DNA from: Epiperipatus broadwayi
Taxonomy: Eukaryota > Onychophora > Udeonychophora > Euonychophora > Peripatidae
NCBI GenBank assembly: GCA_028023455.1
Contig: JAQFVV010006311.1
Span: 2,586,147-2,650,146, forward strand
Length of the DNA stretch: 64,000 bases
Direction of reading: 5' to 3'
Shown: positions 1 to 13,800 of the stretch, piece after piece
How the letters are laid out: each line of letters begins with the position of its first letter
Numbering within the stretch: position 1 is the first letter of the stretch
Translations under genes and position numbers: made by a program
The notes under the pieces: generated by a model
The model's database searches: none
Told to the model about the DNA's origin: nothing
What the model saw: only the letters and a program-made list of their open reading frames with translations

Positions 1-3000
1 TTAAAATAATCCGCATAAAACGAGATCCAGGTGTATAATAATTAACAAGTTTGAAAAATATCTGAGTATATTCAAATACAGTAATGTAAGTTAAATACCA
101 AATTGTTACTTTTTATCTGCTACTTATAAATTTCCAGAACATTCAATATTTATTCATTACCTTCGTAAAAAATATTAAAAATAGCATAAATAAATTTCTC
201 AGATTATTTTTAGGGTTTTACAGAATAAATTTAATATATTTTTGATGATGATATTGAATTTTAAAAAAAAAGTTTATAGGCTTAAAATTAGAATATTAAT
301 AAAATCCTTACAAATGTTAAAAATTTTTCTAAAAAACTACATTTTATATAAAAGAATTTTTGTCATTTTATATCAATAAGAATAAAATCCAAAATTAAAG
401 TTATAAAACTGAATCAGCTTGTTCAGTTGTAAAAAATTCTGAAACTGAATTGATCCCCCCACATTATTTGGCTTTTTCCTGGAGGTGATTTTTATTCCTA
501 ATAATGCCAATTTTTATGTTCAACTTTTTTTTTCTTATCAGTCTAGTCCCAGCATTTCTTGTTGTATATTAAATTTTCAACTTTGTTATACACTAATTTT
601 TTTCTATAGACCAACGTATTTCTTCATTTATCTCATTTCAATGAAATTCCTTTTAGTCATACACAAAGTCTTTCTAACAACACAACACTTAACCATATTA
701 ATTAAAAAGTATCACTAGCAATGTCAGGCTATGTTAATGTTTGAGTAGCACAATCAGCAGTTATGATATCAAGTCGATTGCTCACTAAAATTAAAAATAA
801 AAACTATCAAATTTATTTTCTGACAGTCTTGTTTAAATAACAAGTTCAAGATAAAATCAGAAATGAAATTTTAGAAATAATTTTTCAATAATTTTTTTTA
901 AGTATTCTGAAGATAAATTTTACCAGTTGTTTTTTATAATATCTTCAAAAATATTGTTTTAAAAAATGTATTAATATCTATAAATAAAAATGTTTAAATA
1001 TAAAAAGTTCATTCTCATGTCAATTATTTAATTATTATTGAAGTTTGGTAAATAAAAAAACTTTAGTTCTTCAAAATTTGTCAGTTTTTTTTTTTAGAAA
1101 AATACAATTTTTTATCTTTTTATCCTATTTTGCTTTTGAAGTAATTTTTATTACAGCATATATTTGATTTTTTAAACTGGTGTGAAAAATGGATACACAG
1201 AAATTGGAACTCAATGAAGACAGCTTAGCAAGTTGGCTAATGTTTAAAAAATCATATGTCGAGATTCAAGTTTTCAGAGCAAAATTAATAGAACAGATAA
1301 ATATATTAACAGTTAGAGAAAAAAAAAGATTTTTCTTAAAATTTAGTAGTTTATCTTCATGCAACAAATATATCATGTTTCCTACTATCATTTTCATAAA
1401 AGTATATGTAATTAACTGTCATCAAAATCTAAAATGAAATAATAAACAGAGAAGATCTTTACAGATGAATTATTTTATTTAATGTAAAGATATTAGAAAA
1501 ATGTTATTTTGCCAAAATACAATATAAACCTTTCAATGACAATGAAAAAGAACCAATTTGGAAGTAGAAGTTAATTGTATGAACAAGCATCTTTATCAAA
1601 GTATTATTAAATTTTACATAACTGGTAAAAGTTACTGACTTAATTCTCCATCATAAGTATGGCCACTTGCACATACAATGAATTCATATTTAATTTAAAA
1701 GTTGATAATGTTAATTCCCACAAAACTGACTCATGCAAACAAAATTTGTTTTAAAAAGAATTAACTTTCAAAGTCGCTATAACCAAAACATTTAAGAATG
1801 GCTGGTGATTAAAAAAAAATAAAATATTACTTCTGATTTTTTCCTTAAAGCCTTAATGATAGTTTCAAAACCTTACGAAGCAATATAATTTTATAATAAC
1901 CATGCACAAATAATGGATTTTGGATCATCTCCCCCCCCCCCTTCTCTTTTTCAGGATGTGTCTTTCTTTCTAATCAAAGTTTATTAAAATCTAAACAATA
2001 TTTTTTTGATAACTATGTTTTTGTATTCATGATTTATATCTTGCCTCTCAGTATATTATATTAGTCTAACTCCAATCATTACATATACAATAAAGAAAGA
2101 ATCTAAAAGTTTTCAAAAAATTAATAAACATCATTTCAAGTTTTTTAAAAAAAGTTACTATTTTAAATTAACTGTTAATATAATAAAATATTTATGTTTA
2201 TTTAAAAAAAAATTTTTTAATACATATAAAAATCCAAATGATTAAGGATTGAAACAAATAAACTTAATTAAATAATAAACAAATCAAATAGATATATAAA
2301 TAAAATATGATTTCAGTAAATCAATCAATTTTATATTTTTTCCTAAGGATAATAATAGTAGTTTAGAAATTATAATATAATAACACAGCAGCTTGATAAT
2401 GAAAATGGCATCATGCCATATTCTTCAACAATTCATCATTTTGCCTAAGCATTGATAGTCATTGAATTGACTCTGATTCACATTATTCATCTAAATATTG
2501 TGTTGTGTCTTTTTAAATAACACATCAACTATTTTACATCAGAATCTAGCATCTAACAGTGTCTACAAAAGATACAAATGGTTACATGGCTATCTCAATT
2601 TTCAGAATGTTCACCATACAGTATATTTATAATTTTATTTGATAGTGATTACAAGCATTTCATTATGCTCTACAATGCTATGTAATTATGAGATCATGTG
2701 AAACTAAATAAAACCACACACTGTATTATAGTTTTCTCTGTTTTAATAAGTTTTCTTATTCGAAACATTCCTTCTGAATGAGAAAATTCTATGTTGAACA
2801 GTAGATAAAAGATGACATTCCAATATATATATATTGTAACTAAATAAATTATCACATGATAGCTACTGCCACTTTGTAACTATATGAAATATACTAACAG
2901 CCCATTTCCAACTATCACAATTATATTAATCCAGTCACTACAATCATGAGATAAATAAATTATCTCATTTCTAAACAAACAAAATAAAATGAAAATAATC

Positions 3001-4705
3001 ACTGGCATTATTTATGATTTAAAATATTTGTGATAATATTGGTAAGTCATTGTAACTAATGAAATATAGTAGTGATTGTAACTAGATAAATAAATATTAG
3101 TTATTGTAGCTGAATAAAATTATAGAGAAATCAATGGAGTGCATTACGCTAATCTCCAATAATAGATTCTTTCAACAAAGAATCCTTCCCTTTCCTCTTT
3201 CCACATATATAAGACCGTTCATGGTCACACACACTGGCGCTATTAGTAACTACTCAAAAATATCAAAAGTGAAATATTAAATATTATCAAGTTGGAAAAG
3301 GGAATCAAACTCTTATTCAGTTTATTTATGTTCATGACTATTAGGTTGTTTAAACCTAGATAGATATATCTGTCCATAGTGTACTAGGTTCAAACCCATT
3401 CAGTACATTCTTTACAACACAGGCACTTGGATGAATGAAAAATGACATTCTTATATTTTATCTGTTAAAAAAACTATAAGATCCCAATACCATAAATTCT
3501 CTTTTCTACTTTTACAGGTGTTAAACACTTTTATAGGTGTTACCAGCTCAGTTATTACATGACTTACATATGCATAGATGCTCTTACTAATGGCTCACAA
3601 ACAAACATAGTGAGGACCATTATTTATAGATGGCCATTCTTTGGGTATTAAAGAATTATATATGAGTGTTTACAGACAGACTATTCAATCAACTCATAAT
3701 GGCAGAGATTTCAGGGAACAAAATATAGCAGGTTAGCAATACAATTTTCCTTTTCTTATAACTGATAAAATATACAAACATTATGTTCATCATTTTTTTT
3801 TAAAAGTAGTAATAAGTGAACTCTGCTTATAGCACCATTTTACTGTTTATCTTCTTTTAGGGACTCAATCTCTATCAATCCCTCCAGAATAGCTTAACTG
3901 CTCTAGTGTTTATACATGAGCACAACTGCTATATTACTTAAGCAAGATTTTTAACATTTTGCTTTCACTTGTTACTCCTCAATGAAAGAACTTAATGAAA
4001 AAAAAAATCAACAGCCCTTCGTGAGCTTAAAAGAAACTGCATCACTATTGACTCATGTTGAACTGACAACTGAATATTGCTTAATTCCAATTACTGAACA
4101 ATCCTTTCTCTTTCTCATACAGCTCTATATATCCCAGTTTTCTGTCATCTCCCTCAACTTTTTCCAGATTAAAAGTTTCTTCCCACTAAAATAATTGTCA
4201 TTTTAGAAAGTAAACAGGCCTCAAAAACAGACAATTAATGGTCAAGTAATTAAAAGAAAATTAATTGTTCCTTCTATTGTATCAAAGCATTTTCCTTCCT
4301 TTTTTTGACAATTTATAATTTAAACAACAAAAGAAAAAGAAATTTAAAATTTATGGGTAATTAAAAAATGTGTCTGTTTATACATTCCCATTCTTTCAGG
4401 CACACTTGTGCTTTCAGGCCATTACTTCGCTGTCCTATAAATGTGACCTTTTGTCTGTTTTTTTTTAAGAAAAAAACAAGCCAAATAACTAATTGCTTTA
4501 TTTAATATGTCTATTGCAAATATTATTATTTCTTGTAATATTCACCATCTCAATACTGCCTATTAACAAATATTACTTATTAATATCTACAATAAGCATA
4601 CACACAATATATATATATAATTTTTTTTTAAGAATATGTATGTGTGGGAATGAGATCCTATATGTACAATATATATAAAATTTTAAACAATAAGAAAAAA
4701 CTTAC
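1..4705. other. AT-rich intron or 3' flank, no recognised element
   Basis: This is the region downstream of the last visible EBP2 exon. I looked on the minus strand for a Lys/Arg-rich terminal exon with an acceptor and saw none. Short plus-strand open frames (for example 1189-1437, beginning MDTQKLELNEDSLASW) match nothing I recognise and lack splice or codon support. A C-homopolymer occurs near 1931. Around 2830-3120 the phrase TTGTAACTAxATAAAT recurs loosely. Nothing else stands out. Confidence 0.6.
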
Positions 4706-4838
4706 ACTTTTAATTTTTTTTCCTTTTTCATTCATAGAGAATCCTTCAGCAAAACTTTCTTTTGTATTGTATTTTGAACGCTTTTTTTGGCCCCCATATC
4801 CATAATGTTTATTTTTTGCCATTCTCTTTTTGTTATGC
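4706..4838 (-). CDS. EBNA1BP2: EBP2 exon, basic NKHYGYGGQKKRSKYNTKES block
   Basis: 133-nt exon: one base finishing a Met codon, then 44 codons. Acceptor AG is at 4840-4839 and donor GTAAG at 4705-4701. It encodes HNKKRMAKNKHYGYGGQKKR, then SKYNTKESFAEGF, closely matching human RYKNQKFGFGGKKKGSKWNTRESYDDVSSF. It ends in phase 0 after KGKKIKS with a good donor, so at least one more coding exon (the basic C-terminus) is expected further left. None is evident in 1-4700. Confidence 0.93.
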
Positions 4839-7800
4839 CTAAATAAACAAATATTCTAATGTAATAAAAGCCACTCTTTACTTATATATTTATATACACA
4901 TACCAAATTATGGTATAAAGAAAAAAAATTAAATATTTTCTATTACATATGTTTATGATATTATAAATGAAGTGTATATATATAAAACTAAACTTGTGAA
5001 TATAATAAACTAAGGGCATTTAATTCACAATTAAATCAGTAGTCAAAATTAAATTATAAATCTACTACCAATGGTTTCCCTGCTAAGAGAAACTGCTCAA
5101 ATGCAAAATAGCAAAACTCGCAATAAATGTACACTATCCTACTTTCTTATAACTTCAAGTTGCCTTTAATATCAAAATAACTTTTGAATAGGTTAATAAT
5201 TTCAGAATTAATTAGAGGGAATATAAATCCAGATTTTCAAGCTCTCTTTAGTCACCCACTCCATCTACAACTGATACCCATAACTACATACATGTGAAAA
5301 AGATAAATGATCTCCAATATGTGTCTTTCGTGCTAAAGCAACCCTCATCAGTTGGTCCAGATCATCACAACATTCATAATCAGGGCTTGGTTTATAATGA
5401 AGTGGTAAATCTGTAATACATATTTAACTTCATTGCCTGATGACATTACATACCTTTAAAGTAGGGTTTGAACCAGTTTATATGTTTATTTGGTCATCCA
5501 GGAATGTTAAGCACACGCATATACACATAACTCCCACCCTGTTTATTTAAAAAATGGTTATGTGTAACCAGTTGAATTATTATTTTAGCTTAAGTATATT
5601 TTATTTTCAAGATTGTAAATTCCCTTCACTTAGATAATTGTGTATGTGCGTATATGTATTACAGATATAAAAATGAATATGATTAATGTAAAGCTAAAGA
5701 AATGCCAGAAAATTCTAAAAAGTATTATTACAATTTTAAAATGTCATTCTCATTTAACTATTTCAAGTCAAACCAAAAATCATATTCTTAAAGTAATTTG
5801 CAATTTTAAAAATACGTTTAAATAATGCTTTCTGAATGTATTTGTTTACATCTTCCAATATTGCCAAATTTCAAGTTCTAGGAACGCGCAAAAGGAGTTC
5901 AAATCACTCTTCTCTGGTATTCGTTTGGGGAGTGGAAACAAAATGAACTGTGAGTAAAAACAATTTGCCTCCCTGAACTTAAATCGTCCCTGTCCTGCCA
6001 TGCCATCGCTACTTGAGAACTGTTATGTTTAACTGTAAAAGAATATTGGAAGATGCCTACCATTATTTTATTAATATTGTGCCTTGCTAAACTTCATATA
6101 CGTTATTATAAGTGGCCACCATAACTTCTAAAGGTAATCCGTTTTGCCGAAGAATGAACTCTTAATTCTCCTCACTTCATTTCTTTCCTAAATCTTAATT
6201 GTAATTATAATGTAATCTTTATTTATTTGGTAACTGACTATAAACTTAAGTATCGTTAAATTTGTGATTTTCTCTCTTAAGTTTTAAACTTGTTCTTTGA
6301 AACGCTAGCACAGAATTATATATATTTAAAATCTATCACTAGTTTTAAGTTTCACGCTCTAATTATATTATTTTCATGCGGCAAAACTTATTTAAACTAT
6401 GTATCTTATTAAATTAGTTTTAGTATGCTACTGTCTCAATCTAGCGAACTTATGTTATTTCAATCATCATTCCGATATTTTTTGGAATATTTAAATAGTT
6501 ACACGTAAAATTTCTTATTGAACACTGTTCGCTAGGTTAAATATTTTGAAATGTATGCTTAATGGCGGATTGTTTAAAATGTCATATTATGGGATAAAAT
6601 AAACTTTTTGTTGTTGACACTATTTATTTAGATGCATTCTATGTTTTCTAAAATGATTTTAATTACTAACCTATTTTAAATAATTATTTATTGCTTTTAC
6701 ACCATCGAGCATTAGCTTCTGATATATTGTCGTTTAAAAATACTTGGGCTTGTTAAATAGGAAAAATAATATTTTTCCCCTCTTCTATTTTCGACATCCT
6801 AAATTTATTAAAGTTATACGTACGATGCTGAGTGGGTTATTATTTTATCATGGTGTTATGCATGATATTATTGCTTTATTTAAGCTTAAATTATTTCATT
6901 AGTCATTTAAGACTTAAGCCATATTCGCGTTGCTTACTTATGATAGCATTTTAAAGAATTTATATTTTGCTTTATCATATTTACTCATCCGAACTCCGGA
7001 TTTTCTTCACGAAACTTGTCTAAGAATGAGGTTTGGTAGAACCAATCTCAGGATAAACATTAGAGTATTAAGGCTCTGCATGTGAAACGTCGGAGGGCGT
7101 ACCATGGAATCCTTACCACTCATATTTTCGAATATCACCTTGTGATAAATACAAGCGGAATCATATATGTGATAAAGCCTTTCAGTCCAAAGTTGGACAT
7201 TTTCTCCATTTTAAACGATGTCATTATAGTTAGCATTGCGAGTTCTTTTATGTATAATTCTCATATTAATTATAAGACGTAGCGCAGTGATGTTTGTAAA
7301 CCACTCATTTTATAATTAGTTGAATATTTTAGGATTGTCACAGTAAAGCTTATTTAAGCTAACCCATTCCTCATTTGTACAGGCCCAAATATACTCATAA
7401 ACGATAAATTATTAACCATCATATCAAGAGTAAACCTCTCTTTAGAGATGAATTTGTAAACATCCTTATTATTACTTAAAGTAATGATCAAAGCATTGAT
7501 AACATTAATTTATTATTGTCTATAACTCATTAGCATACTAAATCAGTTGCTTATATGCAAAGTAATAATTAAATCTGTGCTATGTTTTCTAATGTAAATT
7601 AAATTGTTTATATTTATTAAATTATTATATTTTAATAATTACTCATGCATTGTGTCTTACTGACTCTCACTCATTGAATTCCATTTAATATTTATAATAG
7701 TGTTAGTAATATTTAGAAGTTATAATTGATTATTTTAAATGAACATTTATCTCTGAGTTGTTCTATCTTTGCTCATTCTGGATGGATACTATTTTATAAT

Positions 7801-10800
7801 TCATGTTTCTTTTGCAATGCTAGCTGTGTGCAATTCATTTAAAATTTATAAATTGTCCCTTCACATAAGATATTTGATTGAGCCAAGATTTGATATTATT
7901 TATTTACATTAATTACCCTATAGATCTCGTGTTTCTCTGCTGTATCTCTGGGACCAGAATGAATAAAATTTCATATTATCATCAGAAGTGTTGTTTATAA
8001 TGTTATAGTTTTAGAGAAGAGCAAATAAGGCAGAATTCATGATTGCTCCTGACCTGTGTATCTCGGACATGAGTGGATTTAGGGTACTTTTGCTTAGATT
8101 CTAAACCTTGTTAAATGAACATACAATTCTGACCGGTACAATAATGAGACAACAAATCTTCAAAATTTTAATGGACAGGCTTCAATCTTTTCCACTATCT
8201 AACTCTTCAGTTATTCATATCAATGAAAATAATGATGATGGTATGTTCAAAGCCCTTGTTTACCAATTTTGCTGACAAATCCATGTAGACCATAAGTCAT
8301 TCTGATCCCTTATATGTTAGACCTTAAGACCATTTAAATACACAGAAGAGGAATGGGCAGAATACAGGCTATATCTTTAATATTTAAATACAAGTACAAT
8401 ATATATACTTAAGCTAGATTTAAACATATAAATGTTCAGACATTTATAACAAAAAGGTAAATGAATTATTTTGAAATTGGTTTTATTAATGTTGAGTATG
8501 CTTTCAGTACAATGTATACCATAATCATAACTATTTTACATTACTATTATTGGTGATATTCAAGTATACTTGCTTATAATTAAATTCATTTTAATTTGTT
8601 GCACATTTATGAAATTTTATTTGAAATCTTAGTGAGCTCATTTCTCCAAAATAGGGGTGCTGGTATTTTTTTTAATTAATCACAAATTGATTTTTGGCTA
8701 TGGCCCAAGCCTCTTTAATTTCTTTTTTTAATCCTCCCTCGCTATAAAAACAACTTTTGCTTTAGATAAATTGAATTGATGGCTAGGATATTGTTCGTGT
8801 TCTACGAAAATGGAGAGTATTTGTTACTTCTTTTAGCACTATAAATTGATAGGGAGGATAAAATAAAAGAAAAATTAAAGAGGCTTGAACCATAGCCAAG
8901 GATCAATTCGCGATAAATAAAAAATCATGCCAGCATCCCTATTTCGAAAAAAATGGACTCTCTATGAAGATTTTAAATAAAATTTACATAACCACATAAC
9001 AAATTAATGTAAGGTAGCTATGATTACAGTATGCATTATACTGAAAGCATGCTCAGCATGAATAAAGCCAATTTTTAAAATAATACATCTACCTTTTTTT
9101 TATAAACATCTGAACATTTATATGTGTATATTACAAGTGTAAAGAAGAGATAAGATTTTAAAGAAATTACTTAAGCTAGATGTAATTAGAGGGGATGTGA
9201 ACTCAGATTTTCAATTCTTTCTTCAGTCATTGACTCCATCTTATACAACTGATACACATAATCACATACATGTGAAAAAGATAAATGATCTCCAATATAA
9301 ATATTTCAATGCTAAACCAGCATTCATCAATTGGTCTGGATCATCACCACATATATAATCAGTGCTTGGTTTATATTAAGATAGCAAGTTTTCAAACTTT
9401 AATGGAAAGGCTTCAATCTTCTCCACTCTCCAATTCTTTAGCCATCCATACTTTTAAAAATCTGATGATGGTATACTCAAAGTCCTTGTTTACCAATTTT
9501 GTTGTCATACTCATGTTGACCATAAGTTATCCTCACTTTCATATGTAGGACCTTAAGACCATTTAAATACCCAGAAAATGGAGTGGATGACTGAAGAGAG
9601 CTTGAAAATCTCAGTTCAAATCCCCTTTAATTACACTAGCTTAAGTATATATGCTTGTATTTAAATATTACAGATTCAGCTTGTATTCTGCTCATTCCTC
9701 TCCTGGGTATGTAAATAATTCCCAATGTCCTACATATCAGAATGGCATGGTCAACATGGGTTATGCCAAAAAATGGCAAACAAGGGCTTTCAACATGTCA
9801 TCATCAGATCTTCAATGATATGGATGCTGAAGAGTTGGGGAATGAAGAAGATTAAAGCCCGAGGATTAAAGTTTGAAGATTTGCTATCTTAATAGAAACT
9901 GAACACTGATTATATATAAGTGTGAGAGATGATGATCTGGATCAACTGATGAATGCTGATTCAGCACGAAGATCATCTATCTTTTTCACATATATGTGGT
10001 TATGTGTATCAATTGTATAAAATGGAATGGCTGTCTGAAGGGAGCTTAAAAATTTGGGTTCAAATCTCCTCTAATTACATTTAGCTTACAGATATATACT
10101 ATACTTGTATTTAAATATTAATTTTCAGAATTATAAATTTTTATTAAAAGAGAGTCTTTAACTTTTTTCATTCTTTTCAAAGAAGACAATCTTAGCTAGT
10201 TCAAACAATGTTATAGCCTGTATTTCTTTCATAAATACATAAATCAGAACAAATATAATTACTTGTTTGTTATTTTTATAAATTGTCATTCTTTCCTTAA
10301 AACTCAAGCTATTTTGATCTTTCTATAATTATTTACAAAAACAAAAAAATAATATAAACAACTTACAAATGGTATAATCAATTTTCTCTTTATTATTCAA
10401 TAAATTATTTAGAGTAATAGCCCTCTACCATGCAATTTTTTTACTATTAAACATTATTTTTCATCCTTAAAACCTTATAAAAAGGTTTTAAGGAGGAATC
10501 ATTATATTTTTGGTAATAAAAAATTAGCAAGGAAAAATAATGTTATGCTGTATAATTTATTGAATTATTCAAAAGAGAAAATTGGTAGGAATACCATTTC
10601 TGAAGTTGTTTACATTGTTTCTTGGCTTTTATAATAAAAATTATACATAGACCAAAGTAGTTTGAGCTTAAAGAAAAACTGAAAGTTCCAGAAAGTAAAA
10701 AAATAAATATCTTTTTTCTGCATTATATATTCATGAAAGAAATATAATCCATTAGATTATGTTTGAACAGGCTAAGGCCGTCTTTTTTTAAAAAAAATAA

Positions 10801-13800
10801 AAAGAAGAGAAAAACTGAAGAATCTCCTTAATAAAGATTTATGATTCTAAAGCTATTAACTTATTTAAAAGTTCTTTTGATATTTAAAAAAATTGGAATG
10901 TAAATTGAAATTATGGGGTGATAGAATAATATCTACTTGTTGTATATATATTGTGTTATTGTCTTTGGCAAGAAAATTGGTAGATTAGCTAGTGATTTAA
11001 TAGTGAATTTGCATGTTTGTTTTAAGAGACATATATGTATAAGAACATCAAAACACTCTAAATATTTCAATTTAATTGTATGAAAAAAGAGAAAGAAAAA
11101 AAAACCTTTTAATAGCAACAAATTCATTTATGTTTTAAAAATAATAAAACTTCTGTTCTACTGGGTAAATATATAGAAAAGAAAAGGAAATATCTTTCAT
11201 TCTTTAGCAAAAAAAAAACTAAATTTTATTATATTATTCAAATTTGAAAAATAATTTTATTCAACTATACAATAAAAAAAAATATTTTTTTTTGGTAAAT
11301 TCTTATCATTAAAAAAAAAAACTCCCATTAGTATGTTTCAAAAAATGTATACTTGTTTTGGCTTTATAGTAATGTTTTCAATATGGTAATAGTTGATAAA
11401 TATCATTCAAAAGAAGATACATTTGAATATATTTCAGCAATAAAGATTTATAATTTTAAATTGGAAAGAATTATTTACATAAATTGGGAATCACATATAT
11501 TGCATTTATATGCAGTAAAATATTTTGTAATCCATGCTTCAGTAAAAGATATATATCTCTATATAATAGTAAATTTTTATTTTCATTTACACTAAAAAAG
11601 TAGTCATTTTTAAATTAAAACAAAAATTAAATTAGAGAACTTTACTAAAAAGTATGCTTATGACAAAAGTTGTTAACAAATTAATTTGATCAATTTTAAA
11701 ATAACTAAAATTCAAGGTTTGTTTTTTACTTAAAAACTTTGAAGTCAATTATAAATAAAAAAAATATCTGTTTAATAGCAAATTTATATAAGTATATGAA
11801 AAATATAAGTGATATAAATATCAATTTTTAAAACAAATACTTAAAAAATAAAAATTACAAAATAATACAAGTTATGAGAGAATGATGTTTTTTTTTTTAA
11901 TTTTCTCATCTTTGCAAAATATAAAAAAAAAAAAGGAAGCTGTGGTAAATCAAATCTATATAAAAAAAACTGCTTCTGAAAAAAAGTTTACGTTTAACTT
12001 AAATAAACATTTTTATTTTTTAAAAAGACATTAACTTCTGACTTTAATGAATTAATGATTAAAGTATTCCATGATTTCTTTTGCACTGCATTATATTAAA
12101 ATCTATCTATCCTACAATCTTTTTAATAAAGGCAATAAACAAACCAAACTCATGACATTAAAAAAAAATCTCAATAAAATTATTTTAAAATCGTTATTTT
12201 ATTATCTGCAATAATAATTAATTTGCCAAGTTCACTTCTGTATTTCTCAGTTTATTTCTTCAAATAATTACCAGTATATAAACTAACTCCTAAAATCATA
12301 TTTTGACTTTTTGTGGTTCACTTCAAATCATATAAAATATCTAAATTATTAAAAAGTTATCTCATTTTAACTATTTGAAAAGTAAGTTTTTCTTTAGGAA
12401 CTGTTATATGTCATTAAAGCTTTTTTATTCAGACAAACTTTATCTTAAGAAAATCCTTATAATTTATAACTTCATTTAAATGATTTTATGACAATCTAGC
12501 TTGTGAATTATCTTAACTTATTTGTTCTGTGAATAGATTTTAATATAATAAGTAGATTTTTTCCTTTTGAACTGAAAAAATAATTTATTTGAAAAAAGAA
12601 TATATGAAATCTAAATTCACTTTTACTTCTATTTTTTTTCAATAAATATCCTTTGCTCACCTACATTTTTTTTTCAGAAGTTCTACATATATAATTTTCC
12701 ACACTAATTTAGACATTCATTTGCCTTGAACTAATTCCTTGAAAAACTCTAATCTTTTTTATTTGATCTTTCTAATAATTATTATATAATTGTTTGTAAC
12801 TTCAATTTTGATGAAACTATAAATAATCTCTTTTACTTACTAAAAAATTATTCAATCATTACAATTTTACAATAATTATTTTTTCATAATTTCTATCTTC
12901 TGTTTATACTAATCAACTCTATGACTTTTTTTCCAAATGCCATCCATAATTTTTTCTCTTTTCATTTATTTTCTTATTTTGAGCTTAGTTTATCTTTATT
13001 TTCAGTCTAAATTTCTCATAAGAATCATCTATCGTACTAATTATTTGCAATTATTACTTTGCCACCAACTAATCTAATTCAATAAAATATTTTTTTCTTT
13101 AATGTTACTTTCATCTTTATCAAAGCAACATTCACTAAATAATAGATAAATGAATATTAAAATTGAAATAACAGTTTTATTTTATAACTTTAATGTTAGT
13201 TATATTTTCTCGCTAGAAACACATTTCCCTAATAGTTCTAGATCTTTATCTATATTTCTTTTACAATATCCATCAAAATAATCCAAATTTATTCTATCAA
13301 ATTTCCTTTTAATATCAAGAAAAAAAAAATTAATCTCTATCTTCTACAATATTTTTTATGAGACTAATTGTATCTATTGTTCCTTACTTTTTCTAAAATT
13401 AATTGAATATCAAAAATATATCTGTGTATTATATATATATATATAAATTTGAGAATTAATTAAATAATAAATCTACTTTTAACAGTATTTGTATAGATAG
13501 TGGTGAATTATTCCATTCACTTACAAAGAAAAATTGTTCCTTAATTATTAAGTACAGTTTTTTTTGGGTTATATTTAATTATGTTTTAATTTTGGATTTG
13601 CTAGTTTAATTATTTTTAGTTATGTGATTTGTAAGATTTATTTTGCTAAATTCATGACAACTATATTATAACGATCGAAATGTAAGTGAAGATCATATCT
13701 AACCGCAAACTACGATATCTGCTCTACAGGGCGCCATCTCTTAAATATAAAAGAATAAAAGCCACTGCCAGAAATTAACACATAAAAATATTTATTTACG

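Noticed and set aside
1189-1437. 82-codon plus-strand open frame (MDTQKLELNEDSLASW...)
   Set aside because: No recognisable domain, low-complexity second half, no splice signals, and the AT-rich background gives many frames of this size.
3385-3400. GGTTCAAACCC, a B-box-like sequence suggesting a tRNA or SINE (also on minus strand near 5463, and GGTTTGAATCCC near 22771)
   Set aside because: No A box at the right distance and no cloverleaf can be drawn. Isolated B-box-like words are not enough for a call.
1-4700. Search for the EBP2 terminal exon (basic C-terminus)
   Set aside because: No minus-strand acceptor followed by a Lys/Arg-rich frame and stop was seen.
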